Assembly: GCA_964468345.1 (NCBI GenBank)
Contig: CAYXVZ010000030.1
Coordinates: forward strand, 6,778-70,777
Direction of reading: 5' to 3'
Source of the DNA: DALYLB01 sp964468345
GTDB lineage: Bacteria > Acidobacteriota > Blastocatellia > RBC074
Length of the DNA stretch: 64,000 nucleotides
Position 1 is the stretch's first letter. Each line of letters opens with the position of its first letter. Below the pieces are notes generated by a model that ran no database searches, had not been told where the DNA came from, and worked only from the letters and a program-made list of their open reading frames with translations. Of the stretch, positions 1 to 8,949 are shown one piece after another. The position numbers were made by a program, and so were the translations under genes.

Positions 1-48
1 TTCTCCTTGTCCCCTTGTCCCCTTGTCCCCTTGTCCCCTTGTCCCCTT
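1..48. repeat. Tandem octamer repeat, at least five copies
   Basis: The window opens with a run of the 8-bp unit CCCCTTGT, slightly degenerate at both ends. It lies just downstream of the leftward permease gene. Other intergenic gaps nearby hold hairpins whose arms are short tandem repeats, so a complementary arm may lie left of the window. No coding role is visible. Confidence 0.8.
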
Positions 49-53
49 CCCTC

Positions 54-1994
54 TTATCCGCCGACGTGCACGGCCGGTCGTCGGGAGCGATCCGGTTCCG
101 CCTGTCGCAGGATTTCGTGCGTCACGGGCGCCGTATCGCCTTCGCCAAAGAAGATGAATTTCATGACGTACACCAGCGGATTTCCTTCGGTCCATCCGAA
201 ATAGACGTGCGGGATCTGTCCCGTTTCATTTCGCACGTGCAGCAGAAAAGCCGCTATCGCATTCGGCACTGACGGACTTTTCGTCCGCAGGATCTTGTAA
301 TTTCCCATCCGGATGCCGCGGATTTTCAGAACGCCCGAAAAGTCGGATGCGTCGCCCGGCCGCACCTCGAAAAAGAGCACCGGGTCCTCCGACGGGATGT
401 GATTGTTCCAGCGCTCTTCTTTTTCCTTCAGTCGATACTCGTCGACATCGCCGCGATCCTGCCGGTTCGCGATGATGCGAATCGTGCCTTTTTTGGCCTC
501 TTCAATAAATTGCCGCGCGGTATCGTTCAGTTCCACGCCATCGACCCGGAGTTCCGTGGAACGCAGCGCACGCGACATAAAGGAAACCAGGATGATCGAG
601 CCGATGAAGATCGACGCAATCTTGATTCCCTCGGGCTGCGAATACAGATTGACGCCGGTGGTATAAATAAAAATCAGCGCGATGAGCAGATACGCCCATT
701 GCTTCCATCCGGTGCCCCACTGCGCAATGGCAACCGCAACCGCGGCCGAGAGCATCAGCGCCAGCACGCCGGTTGCATACGCTCCGCCCTGGGCTTCGAC
801 ATCGGCCTCAAAGACCACCGTGACGACAAAACAGATCGCCGTCAACACCAGCGTCAAGGGCCGCGTGGCGCGCGCCCACTCCGGCGCCATTCCGTAACGC
901 GGGAGGTAGCGCGGAACGATGTTGAGCAGCCCGGCCATGGCCGACGATCCCGCAAACCAGAGAATCGAAATCGTGCTCAGATCGTAGAGCGTTCCGAAAA
1001 TATCCCCGAGATAACGATGCGCCAGATAGGCCAGGGCGCGGCCGTATGCCTCGCCGCCGTTCTGAAACTCTTTCGCGGGTATCAGGACCGTCGTCACGAT
1101 GCTGCTCAAGATCAGCAGCACGCTCATAATGGCGGCCGCCGTCAGCAACAATTTCTTGCCGTTTCGAATGCGGCCCATGGGGTTCTTTTCCGTATCCGTC
1201 TCGTCTCCCTTGACGAGCGGCATCACCACCACGCCGGTCTCAAACCCCGACAAGCCAAGCGCAAGCTTTGGAAACAGCAGCATGGACGCCGCAATCATCA
1301 TCATCGGATTGCCATGCCGCAAAAACAGATCCGCTTTCCATTGAGCCAGATATTCGGGATGCATCGCAATCTGATACAGGCCCGTGAAGAGCGTAACGAG
1401 ATTGAGCGCGATATACACGATGACGAGCAGAACCGCGATGCCGATCGCTTCCTTGAAGCCTTTCAGGAAGATCGCGCCCAGCATGGCAATCAGCACCAGC
1501 GTCACCGCGACCTCGCGGCCGTGCAGAAAATGCGGCGCGAACGGATTCTCGATAATGTGCGCCGTGGCGTCCGCGGCGGAAAGCGTGATCGTGATAATAA
1601 AGCTCGTCGCCGCAAATCCAAGCAGCGCCAGAACGAACATCTTCCCGCGCCAGCGGGGCAACAGGTCTTCGAGCATCGAAATCGACCCGTCGCCGTGCGG
1701 ACTGGCCTCCGCAACGCGCCGGTACATCGGCAACGCTCCGAACAACGTCAATAACACCAGCACCATGGTCGCAATCGGTGAGAGAGCGCCCGCCGCTAAA
1801 AAGGCAATGCCGGGCTGATATCCCAGCGTCGAAAAATAGTCGACCCCGGTCAGGCACATCACCTGCCACCAATGGTGCGTGTGATACTGCCCTTCCTTCC
1901 CATGCGGTCCTTCGATCTCTTTGACCTGGCCTTCCAGGAACCACTGTTTAAATGTGCGTGCGGGTAGTTTCGATGAGACAGACGCTTCGGACAT
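54..1994 (-). CDS. APC-superfamily permease with cytoplasmic C-terminal domain
   Basis: A 646-residue inner-membrane protein with about 12 hydrophobic segments. The motif LTGVDYFSTLGYQPGIA near residues 49-65 is typical of amino-acid/polyamine/organocation carriers. A short hydrophilic N-terminus precedes the membrane part, and about 150 soluble residues follow it. Permeases of this long form are widespread in Acidobacteriota and related phyla, but their substrates are not defined, so none is assigned. It is separated from the next gene by about 215 bp containing an inverted repeat and appears to be monocistronic. Confidence 0.85.
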   Translation of the reverse strand: MSEASVSSKLPARTFKQWFLEGQVKEIEGPHGKEGQYHTHHWWQVMCLTGVDYFSTLGYQPGIAFLAAGALSPIATMVLVLLTLFGALPMYRRVAEASPHGDGSISMLEDLLPRWRGKMFVLALLGFAATSFIITITLSAADATAHIIENPFAPHFLHGREVAVTLVLIAMLGAIFLKGFKEAIGIAVLLVIVYIALNLVTLFTGLYQIAMHPEYLAQWKADLFLRHGNPMMMIAASMLLFPKLALGLSGFETGVVVMPLVKGDETDTEKNPMGRIRNGKKLLLTAAAIMSVLLILSSIVTTVLIPAKEFQNGGEAYGRALAYLAHRYLGDIFGTLYDLSTISILWFAGSSAMAGLLNIVPRYLPRYGMAPEWARATRPLTLVLTAICFVVTVVFEADVEAQGGAYATGVLALMLSAAVAVAIAQWGTGWKQWAYLLIALIFIYTTGVNLYSQPEGIKIASIFIGSIILVSFMSRALRSTELRVDGVELNDTARQFIEEAKKGTIRIIANRQDRGDVDEYRLKEKEERWNNHIPSEDPVLFFEVRPGDASDFSGVLKIRGIRMGNYKILRTKSPSVPNAIAAFLLHVRNETGQIPHVYFGWTEGNPLVYVMKFIFFGEGDTAPVTHEILRQAEPDRSRRPAVHVGG

Positions 1995-2120
1995 AATTTC
2001 CTATTTCTCGCGAGGCCCCCCAAAAAGGCCGCTCGCGAAACTCCTATTCTTTTTGTTCATCGCAGCTATTTGTGGTGAGAATCTACCGCAAGATCGGTTG
2101 TTCGGGAAGCGTAATTAGAA

Positions 2121-2208
2121 GTCTCGAGTCCTAAGTCCCGAGTCCCAAGTCTAAAGTCCAAAGGCAAAAGCTGTCCGGGCGCAGGACTCGGGACTCGGGA
2201 CTCCGGAC
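2121..2208. repeat. Intergenic hairpin made of heptamer repeats
   Basis: The left arm (about 2121-2158) and right arm (2184-2208) are imperfect inverted copies built from repeats of GGGACTC or its complement. It sits downstream of the leftward AttH-like gene and upstream of the permease. It could stabilise or end the AttH transcript. The same architecture with unrelated repeat units occurs at 10494-10647 and 14725-14870. Confidence 0.7.
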
Positions 2209-2211
2209 CTT

Positions 2212-3375
2212 TTATTTGTATCCTGTCAATTCCATTCGTCCGCGCCCCTGCACAGGACGTCCGCCGATGCGCCCTTCGGCGCGAATCGATCCGAGCCAGA
2301 AGGCGCCGCCGACGGCGTCCGTGCCGGGAATTTCCTGCGCGGCGACGGTCGGGCGGAGCGTGAGATCGAGCGATCGGCCTGGAATCTGCAACCGCCATTC
2401 AGCGGGATAGGTTGCTGAGCTATCCTTCGATTTCCACTGTGACAGGGAATCGAGCTGAAACTGGTCGGCATTGATTTTCTGCGCGACTCCATCGGGAGAG
2501 ATCCAGGTTCCGAAAGATTGTTCCGTGGTCAGCCCGCTTTGATTGCGAATGCGAAAGACAAGCAGTTCAGTCCCGTCGTCGAATTGAACCGCAAAACGAT
2601 CCCAGCCCTGTTGGTCTTTTTCCTCGGTCGAGGCCCCGAATTCATGATCGAACCAGCCCATTCCCTCCACGTCAAAACGCTGCCCGTCGATGACGACCGC
2701 GCCTTGCGCGCGCATGCGGGACAGCGAATAAAATCGCGTTGCATTGATTGAAAACTCGCCTTTTTGAACCAGGCCGTTTTCGCCATGCAGGATGGCTGGT
2801 TTGCCCCGATCAAAGTTTAGTTCGATCGTGGAGGTCTTTTCAGCGGCCCGGAGGCGAAAACCGCCCTGCGGCGTTTCGGCGGCTTCCCAGTCTTCGTTCC
2901 AGACGCGCATTCGCTCGTTTTCCGCGCCGGCCCAACCGATGCCCGCGCGGTTGATGCGGTCGCCGTGCAGAAAGCGCCGGTCGTTTTCATCCGTGATCGT
3001 CCATTGCGTGAAATACAAATCGCGCACCGCCCAGCGCGAGGCGTTGTCGGGCTTGAAATTCAATCCCGCCCGCACAAACCGAACCTGACACGCAAAGGCC
3101 CGGCCCTCTTTGCTCTGCAGATTCGCCGCGAAGGTCCACGACTCCAATCGATAATCGGGATGATTGGCGTGATCGCGGGGAAACGCCATTCGATACTCCG
3201 CATCCGCGAAGCGCCAATACTCGCTGTCAGTCAAAGCAGGCACAATCATCATTCCGAGAATGACGAGAGCAACCAATCCAAAGGATTTGCCACGGAGGCA
3301 CAGAGGCACAGAGAGAATCGCTCTCGGTTCTTTCTCTGTGCCTCTGTGTCTCTGTGGCAAGAATCTTTTCTTCAT
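2212..3375 (-). CDS. AttH/CrtC-like lipocalin-fold secreted protein
   Basis: A 387-residue protein with an N-terminal hydrophobic signal (about residues 32-48) and a body related to AttH and carotenoid 1,2-hydratase CrtC. The signature GWFDHEFG lies near residue 245. In the AttEFGH arrangement AttH is the periplasmic partner of an ABC exporter, which matches the two genes upstream here. Its ATG follows the permease stop by one base, which supports translational coupling and this start. Oddly, residues about 6-30, ahead of the signal sequence, are encoded by a copy of the dispersed palindromic repeat (3287-3360). Enzymatic activity cannot be inferred. Confidence 0.8.
   Translation of the reverse strand: MKKRFLPQRHRGTEKEPRAILSVPLCLRGKSFGLVALVILGMMIVPALTDSEYWRFADAEYRMAFPRDHANHPDYRLESWTFAANLQSKEGRAFACQVRFVRAGLNFKPDNASRWAVRDLYFTQWTITDENDRRFLHGDRINRAGIGWAGAENERMRVWNEDWEAAETPQGGFRLRAAEKTSTIELNFDRGKPAILHGENGLVQKGEFSINATRFYSLSRMRAQGAVVIDGQRFDVEGMGWFDHEFGASTEEKDQQGWDRFAVQFDDGTELLVFRIRNQSGLTTEQSFGTWISPDGVAQKINADQFQLDSLSQWKSKDSSATYPAEWRLQIPGRSLDLTLRPTVAAQEIPGTDAVGGAFWLGSIRAEGRIGGRPVQGRGRMELTGYK
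3287..3360. repeat. Dispersed palindromic repeat, copy A, inside a CDS
   Basis: A long inverted repeat with arms GCCACGGAGGCACAGAG and CTCTGTGTCTCTGTGGC around a short centre. Related copies are at 23448-23538, 38835-38902 and 56467-56559. This copy lies in frame within the first 30 codons of the AttH-like gene and adds about 25 residues. Confidence 0.85.
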
Positions 3376-3376
3376 C

Positions 3377-5959
3377 TTATTCCTCTCCCACCTGCTCCGC
3401 GGCGTGAAGTTGCGACGCGCGGTGCGCCGGATAGATCCCCGCGAGAATCGTCGCGAGCAGAATCAGCAAGGAAGACTGCGCCAGGAAGCCCGCCGGCAGA
3501 TGAAACTGAATCGTCCAGCCGAAGCTCTGCACGTTGATCACATAAATCAGCACCAGCGAGAGCAACAGGCCGACGGCCAGCCCGATCGTCTGGCTGACCG
3601 CGCCCATCAGGCCGGCTTCGATCATCACCATTTTGCGCACCTGCCGCCGGTCCGCGCCGACCAGCCGAAGCATCGCGATCTCGCGCCGCCGTTCGAGAAT
3701 CAGCGTCAACAACGTCGTTGCAACGCCGAGAATCGCCACGAAGATGGCGATCACTTCCAATGCATAGGTAATGGCGAAGGTGCTGTCAAAAATCCGCATA
3801 ACCTCTTTGCGGATCGTTGTGTTTGTGTAAATCAACACGCGATAACGATCGCCGAGTTGCTGCAGCAATTCATCGCGCACGGCATCCGGGTTCGCGCCTT
3901 CGCGCAGATACACCGAAAGACTGGTCGGCTGCGGCTCGCCGAAATAACGCGTGAAGGTACCGCGATCCATCACGAGGATGCCGCGGTCGCTGGAATAATC
4001 GTAATACTCCGCGACGATCGGAAATTGCGCTTTTCCTTTCGGCGTGTCGAGCGTGACGAGATCGCCGACGGCTTTTTTGTGCTTGATCGCGAAGCTCTCC
4101 GACACGATCAGGCCGTCGCGCGCCGCGGCGGTGGCCATCGCGGCCTTGCCATCGCGCGGCGCTTTGAATATCAAATTCCCGTGCGCAAGCTGCTTGTCGA
4201 ATTCGCCTGCCCCGAGCGTGACGAGGCCGCCTTCATAATTGATATCGAAATTGCGAAAGCGGTCGGCCGCGGCGACGCCGGGATGCGCCGAGACGATCTG
4301 TTCCACCTCCGGCGAAAACACGGCATCGACCGACACATTGCCGCGCGTCGCGGGCCGCATATACAAATCGGCCTTCAGCGTCTGTTCGACCCAATAGACA
4401 ACCGTCTCTCGAAAGCTGCCGATCATCACCGCAATCGCCGTCATCATCGACAAACTGACCGCCAGCGCGGCGACCGAAACCGATATGCGCGGAATCGCTC
4501 CGGTCAGATTGGCGTTCGCAAGCCGTCCCTCGATTTTGAACAGCCTGAAAAGCGGCCGGTCTCCGATTCGACCCAGGGCAAAGAGAACCGCGGGAACCAG
4601 AAAAGCCGCGCCGAACACGATGGAAAAGGCCGATGCATAACCGAAGGCAGGCAGGCCGCCGACGGGCGGGAGCTTCGCAAGCCACCACGCGAGCGCGAGC
4701 AGCGCCGCGGGAATCAGCAGATAGCGCGCCCGCAGCCGAAATCTTGTTTCCAGCCGGTCCGCTCCCCGCATCGCCGCCATCGGAGAAACACGCGAAGCTT
4801 CGAGCGCGGGCGCCGCCGCCGCGATCAGCGCCAGCGGCAGGCCAATCCCGAAGGCGAGAATCGCGTGCTTGAGTTCGAGCGGAGGCGGTTCCGCCGCCGT
4901 TGCGATATACAGCGCATTGACCGTCGTCGCGGTCAATCGCACCGCGCCCGCCGCCATCAATCGTCCGAATAGCAATCCCAACGCGGAGCCGATCGCCGCC
5001 AGGGCCGCGGCTTCCGCCAGAAAGAACGAAACTATCGTTGTCCGCGTCGTTCCGATCGCGCGCAAGGTGCCGATCTCTTCACGGCGCGTAATCACCGAAA
5101 TCGAAATCGTGTTGTAGATCAGGAACAGGCCGACGAGCAGCGCAATATAGGAAAGCGCCGTGAGGTTGAAATGAAAGGCCTCCAGCATCTTTTCGACCTG
5201 GCTGCCCCGCCGCGCGGGGCGCTGGACGCGCAAGGCCGCCGGCAGGCGCTCGGCAACGGCCTTTTCGATCGCATCGACCTGATTTCGATCGTCGAGCAGC
5301 ACATCGATGCGATCGAGCCGGCCCAGCCGGTTGAATGCCACCTGCGCCGCGGCGATATCCATCAGCGCGAAGTTTCCGTCCAGCGTGCGCGCCGGCCCTT
5401 CGTCCTTGAGCAGCGCGCGAATAATGTATTCCTCCGCGCGATCGGCAAACGTCATCTCGATGCGCTCGCCGAGCTTGAGACCGTGTTTTCGGGCGAATTT
5501 TTCCGTCAGAATGATCGAGCGGGTATCGATGATCAGCTTGAGGAAATCCTGCGGCCTGGGATCGTTTTCCTGCGTGGCCTGTTGCTGCAGCTTATAGTCG
5601 CGAAAAGACCGATCGCGAAGCACATCGACACCCAGCACGCGCATCGACTCGCTCAGCCCCTTGCCCGGGCGCGCCTCTGCGTCGCCCTCGATAACGGGCG
5701 AGATGCGCCCGTATTCGCGCAGCCAGCCGAGCTGCGCAAGCAGCATTTCGTCCAGGCCCGCGCCCGTGCCGACGATTTCAAGCGAGGTGCGGCCCGACAC
5801 CGTCTCGATGGCCTTCTCGAATCCGCGCAGGCTGCTGGCGTTGGTCATCTGCACGGCGATCACAACGGCGATGCCGAGCGCGATGCCGAAAATCGTCACG
5901 GCCGATCGCAGTTTCTCACGGGCGAGATAGCGAAGGATGAACTGCTTAAACAATCGCAA
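3377..5959 (-). CDS. ABC exporter permease, duplicated FtsX domains (AttF/AttG-like)
   Basis: An 860-residue inner-membrane permease in the MacB/LolC superfamily. It has an N-terminal membrane anchor followed by a periplasmic domain (about residues 45-240), an FtsX core near 260-400, and a second hydrophobic/periplasmic half with a final FtsX core at the C-terminus. It corresponds to the two AttF and AttG permeases fused into one chain. It overlaps the upstream ATPase gene by 14 bp and touches the downstream AttH gene, so the three form one operon. The exported substrate is unknown; lipids or lipoproteins are plausible from the superfamily. Confidence 0.9.
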   Translation of the reverse strand: MRLFKQFILRYLAREKLRSAVTIFGIALGIAVVIAVQMTNASSLRGFEKAIETVSGRTSLEIVGTGAGLDEMLLAQLGWLREYGRISPVIEGDAEARPGKGLSESMRVLGVDVLRDRSFRDYKLQQQATQENDPRPQDFLKLIIDTRSIILTEKFARKHGLKLGERIEMTFADRAEEYIIRALLKDEGPARTLDGNFALMDIAAAQVAFNRLGRLDRIDVLLDDRNQVDAIEKAVAERLPAALRVQRPARRGSQVEKMLEAFHFNLTALSYIALLVGLFLIYNTISISVITRREEIGTLRAIGTTRTTIVSFFLAEAAALAAIGSALGLLFGRLMAAGAVRLTATTVNALYIATAAEPPPLELKHAILAFGIGLPLALIAAAAPALEASRVSPMAAMRGADRLETRFRLRARYLLIPAALLALAWWLAKLPPVGGLPAFGYASAFSIVFGAAFLVPAVLFALGRIGDRPLFRLFKIEGRLANANLTGAIPRISVSVAALAVSLSMMTAIAVMIGSFRETVVYWVEQTLKADLYMRPATRGNVSVDAVFSPEVEQIVSAHPGVAAADRFRNFDINYEGGLVTLGAGEFDKQLAHGNLIFKAPRDGKAAMATAAARDGLIVSESFAIKHKKAVGDLVTLDTPKGKAQFPIVAEYYDYSSDRGILVMDRGTFTRYFGEPQPTSLSVYLREGANPDAVRDELLQQLGDRYRVLIYTNTTIRKEVMRIFDSTFAITYALEVIAIFVAILGVATTLLTLILERRREIAMLRLVGADRRQVRKMVMIEAGLMGAVSQTIGLAVGLLLSLVLIYVINVQSFGWTIQFHLPAGFLAQSSLLILLATILAGIYPAHRASQLHAAEQVGEE

Positions 5960-6656
5960 GCTGCGCCCTTTCCTGCATCCGCTCGATGCGCTCGATGCGT
6001 CCGTCGCGCATATGAATCACGCGTTCGGCCGCGCGCGCCGTCTCGATCCCGTGCGTCGCCAGCAGAATTGTCAGTCCCAGCTCTCGGTTCAATTCGCCGA
6101 GCAGTCGCAAGACTTTTTCCCCGTTTTCAGAATCGAGATTTCCGGTCGGCTCATCGGCAATTAATAAGGCCGGATTGTGAACCACGGCGCGGGCAATCGC
6201 GGCTCGCTGCATCTCGCCGCCGGAAAGCTGCTGCGGAAAGTGCCGCAACCGATGCTGCAGGCCGACGCGTTCGGCGTACTCCGCCGCCAGACGCTCCGCT
6301 TTTCCCGCATCGGCATGCGCCAGCAACAGGGGCAGCGCGATATTTTCCTGCACCGAAAGCGTGGGCAGAAGATTGAAGAACTGAAATACAAATCCGATCC
6401 GCTCCCGCCGCAGCCGGGTCAACTGGTCATCCGTGAGTGAACTGAGTTCGGACGTTTCAATGACAATCTGTCCGCGCGTCGGGCGGTCCATTGCGCCGCA
6501 CAAATGCAGGAGGCTCGATTTGCCGCATCCGGACGGCCCCATTAGTGCGACGAAATCGCCGGGCTCAAGCTCCAGCGATACGCCGCGCACGGCTTCGACC
6601 GGCGTTTCGCCGCCGCCGTATGTCTTGGTCACCTGTTCGGCGATCAGAATTGCCAT
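5946..6656 (-). CDS. ABC transporter ATP-binding protein, LolD/MacB type
   Basis: A 236-residue nucleotide-binding subunit. Walker A (GPSGCGKSS) lies near residue 40, the ABC signature (LSGGEMQR) near 145, and Walker B (LLIADEPTG) near 165, followed by the H-loop (LATHG). Length and motif order fit the LolD/MacB clade that drives mechanotransmission exporters. It overlaps the 3' permease gene by 14 bp and starts one base after the SRPBCC gene ends. It should energise the permease at 3377-5959. Confidence 0.93.
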   Translation of the reverse strand: MAILIAEQVTKTYGGGETPVEAVRGVSLELEPGDFVALMGPSGCGKSSLLHLCGAMDRPTRGQIVIETSELSSLTDDQLTRLRRERIGFVFQFFNLLPTLSVQENIALPLLLAHADAGKAERLAAEYAERVGLQHRLRHFPQQLSGGEMQRAAIARAVVHNPALLIADEPTGNLDSENGEKVLRLLGELNRELGLTILLATHGIETARAAERVIHMRDGRIERIERMQERAQLAIV

Positions 6657-7115
6657 TTATTTCCTTTCAAAAGCCGCAGACACCACGCTATGGCGGTAAT
6701 CGAACATTCGCTGCAGCTTTCGCCGCGTGAATGCGCCGCCGAAGATCTCTCCCAGCACGCCCAGCGGAAGTTCGTAATCGACCTCATCGATCATCATCGT
6801 CGTATTCCGCTCGGTCCGTTCGAATCGATGCCGGTGATACCAGTACGCGAACGGCCCCTTGCGTTGTATATCGGCAAAAAGATGCGGGGGCTCATATTCC
6901 GTGTGTTCGGCCACCCAATTTTGCCCGATCGGCCCCGTATACACGCGAAACACGACGCGTGCGCCCGGCTTGATGTCCGTTGCGCGTTCGAGCACCTTCA
7001 CGCGTTCCCACGGCGGTGTCAGCTTTTCGACGACACCGGGTTGCTCATGCCACGCAAACACCAATTCAGGCGGTGCGAAAATTTCTGTCTGCTTAATGAA
7101 TTTTTGCTTGCTCAT
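6657..7115 (-). CDS. SRPBCC (START/Bet v 1-like) ligand-binding protein
   Basis: A 152-residue soluble protein with the pattern of polyketide-cyclase/START-like SRPBCC domains: an early segment IFAPPELVFAWH, a central series of beta strands with WYHRHRFERTE, and a C-terminal amphipathic helix. The family binds hydrophobic ligands in a deep cavity. It is the first gene of the AttEFGH-like operon and directly abuts the ATPase gene, so a role in the same lipid or envelope process is possible. No ligand is known. Confidence 0.8.
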   Translation of the reverse strand: MSKQKFIKQTEIFAPPELVFAWHEQPGVVEKLTPPWERVKVLERATDIKPGARVVFRVYTGPIGQNWVAEHTEYEPPHLFADIQRKGPFAYWYHRHRFERTERNTTMMIDEVDYELPLGVLGEIFGGAFTRRKLQRMFDYRHSVVSAAFERK

Positions 7116-7297
7116 TGGACTACGAGCAGACTATTTTTCCCGGCACAACTCGTCAATAGCCTCAATGATTTGCGACATAATTGTGAGGCCACTGACACAC
7201 CTTGTCCTAAAAATTCCTTGACGTCGTCAAGAACCGCATTTATTCTGCAATCTTTTCACGCATCACATACTAAAAGCAGGAGAGGAGAGGTCAGAAA

Positions 7298-7558
7298 ATG
7301 AAGATATCGGATCAAACGCTGAAGATGATCAATCAGCTGCCCCCCGACACGCGTAGCAAAGTCGATAAAGTCGTTCGGACCCATGTTCAGGCGTGTTTGA
7401 AGACCGGCAGTCCTGTTGAAAATTTCGATCGCTTGCTGATTGAAGCCGTCGAAATCGTCAAGCTCGAAGAACGTGTCCCTGAAACCCGGCTGGAGTACTC
7501 CGGTGAATGGGAACCCTATCGTCACTACGATCAATACATCAGCCCGCGCGAATTGTAA
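7298..7558 (+). CDS. Small conserved-looking hypothetical protein
   Basis: An 86-residue acidic protein with no recognised domain. A strong ribosome-binding site (GGAGAGGAGAGG) lies about 10 bases upstream of its ATG, and an intrinsic terminator follows at 7589-7629, so it is probably a genuine single-gene unit. The sequence is mostly helical in the first 60 residues and ends with a Trp/Tyr-rich segment. Function unknown. Confidence 0.65.
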   Translation: MKISDQTLKMINQLPPDTRSKVDKVVRTHVQACLKTGSPVENFDRLLIEAVEIVKLEERVPETRLEYSGEWEPYRHYDQYISPREL

Positions 7559-7588
7559 TACTCCCATTATCGTCGTAATCAAACCATC

Positions 7589-7629
7589 AAGAGACCTTTC
7601 AGCATGCTGGATTGCTAAGGTCTCTTTTT
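7589..7629 (+). terminator. Intrinsic terminator
   Basis: The 10-bp arms AAGAGACCTT and AAGGTCTCTT flank an 18-base loop and are followed by a T tract. It closes the small gene ending at 7558. Confidence 0.85.
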
Positions 7630-8220
7630 GCTTTTTTCCCTCCCGCTTGCCGAGCCAACAATAAAAATGATGAGGTGGAGCAGAGCAATCTGTTCCGAAG
7701 TTCTGACATTTCAGCGCCCCCTCCCTATAGATCTGATCTTTTCCGTGCTGCCTCCGTAGCAAGTGGAAGTAGCCCGGATGTGATCTTTGCTGGGTCGCGT
7801 CAGCAGCATGTAGGTAGCCCGGCCTTGGAAAGGCCGGGAAAAGGTGGGCCTAAAATAGAGTCGCATAGCGATGAATAAGCTTACGTTGCTGACTCGTCGA
7901 TACGCGACTGCAACTTCTGACTCGATCAGCAGCCCCGGCCTTGAAATGCTTATCATTCCCCATACTTTTGCTTTTCTCAGCCTGCGGAGGCGGGCTGAGA
8001 TCGGGGAATTCATTTCGTGCAATAGTTTAAGTAATGACAAACCTTGAAAAGGTAGGGCTATTTTCGCTCGGTCGCTAGCGCGACCTCAGCGCGTGTCCAA
8101 GATTTTGTGTCGAACAGGATCGTAATCCGCTCCCTATTTTCCGCAGGTTTGTCCCCTTCCACCCCATTTTTGCTCTGGAAATCGTTTCGCCAGTAAATCG
8201 TCAAGGTTTCGTCACAATCT
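7630..8220. other. Gene-free stretch with degenerate hairpins
   Basis: No convincing gene was found here. A perfect 9-bp hairpin (CCCGGCCTT / AAGGCCGGG) lies at 7818-7838. Decayed versions of the same motif recur near 7933 and 8040, which looks like a degraded small repeat family. Confidence 0.5.
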
Positions 8221-8224
8221 AATA

Positions 8225-8254
8225 TTGACGAAACCTGAACACAGCCGTATCTTG
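8225..8254 (+). promoter_or_regulatory. Probable sigma-70 promoter of the fasciclin gene
   Basis: TTGACG (8225-8230) is followed after 18 bp by TATCTT (8249-8254). It lies about 95 bp ahead of the chosen start of the fasciclin gene. Confidence 0.45.
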
Positions 8255-8347
8255 GAATTTCGGACAGGAGAAGGAGGTTGCGGTTCGGGAAATGCATTTC
8301 GAACCCGTCCTCCGAACAAAATCACAAAAATAACCGGAGAAAATCAA

Positions 8348-8845
8348 ATGAATCTGAAGTCGAAATTTGGCGCTCTGTTCGCCTCCGTGGCGTTAGCCTT
8401 GTTTGTCGCAGCGATGCCCGCATCGGCCAACGTGAACGAAACCAAAGACATTGTGGATACGGCGGTCGGCGCCGGCAGCTTCAATACGCTGGTCACGGCC
8501 GTGAAAGCCGCGGGCCTGGTCGAAACGCTCAAGGGCAAAGGCCCCTTCACGGTGTTCGCGCCGACCGATGAAGCGTTCGCCAAAGTTCCGAAAGAAGCTC
8601 TCGAAGGCCTGCTCAAGAACCCGGAAGCCTTGAAGAAGGTTCTGCTCTATCACGTCGTGGCCGGCAATGTGATGGCCAAGGATGTCGTGAAATTGAAGTC
8701 CGCCAAGACCGTGCAGGGTTCATCCGCCAAGGTCACGGTGAAGGACGGCAATGTGATGATCGACAACGCGCACGTCGTCAAGACCGATATCGCCTGCTCG
8801 AATGGCGTGATTCACGTCATCGACACGGTGATTATGCCGAAGTAA
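8348..8845 (+). CDS. Secreted fasciclin-domain protein
   Basis: A 165-residue protein with a cleavable signal peptide (hydrophobic stretch ending in the AMPASAN site near residue 26) and one complete fasciclin (FAS1) domain. The diagnostic GPFTVFAPTDEAFAKVP is near residue 74 and LLYHVVAG near 102. FAS1 domains mediate adhesion in the periplasm or at the cell surface. The ATG at 8348 was chosen because CCGGAGAA precedes it and the signal peptide begins there; the reading frame is open further upstream without signal character. An intrinsic terminator follows. Confidence 0.92.
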   Translation: MNLKSKFGALFASVALALFVAAMPASANVNETKDIVDTAVGAGSFNTLVTAVKAAGLVETLKGKGPFTVFAPTDEAFAKVPKEALEGLLKNPEALKKVLLYHVVAGNVMAKDVVKLKSAKTVQGSSAKVTVKDGNVMIDNAHVVKTDIACSNGVIHVIDTVIMPK

Positions 8846-8908
8846 ATTGATTGCACTTTGATTGTGAAATGATTTGAGGTCCGGCACATCCGGATCAATC
8901 GAACTTCC

Positions 8909-8945
8909 CGGCTGAGTCCTGTTTATGACTCAGCCGTATTTTTTT
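8909..8945 (+). terminator. Intrinsic terminator after the fasciclin gene
   Basis: A perfect stem CGGCTGAGTC / GACTCAGCCG at 8909-8936 is followed by an eight-base T-rich tract. The photolyase gene begins immediately after it. Confidence 0.9.
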
Positions 8946-8949
8946 GGGA

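Noticed and set aside
399..1754. Long open frame of 451 codons on the plus strand
   Set aside because: It is antisense to the APC permease and rich in Arg, His and Gln, the usual product of reading a GC-rich gene backwards.
3260..6376. Two long plus-strand frames opposite the ABC exporter genes
   Set aside because: Antisense shadows of the permease and ATPase with no family features.
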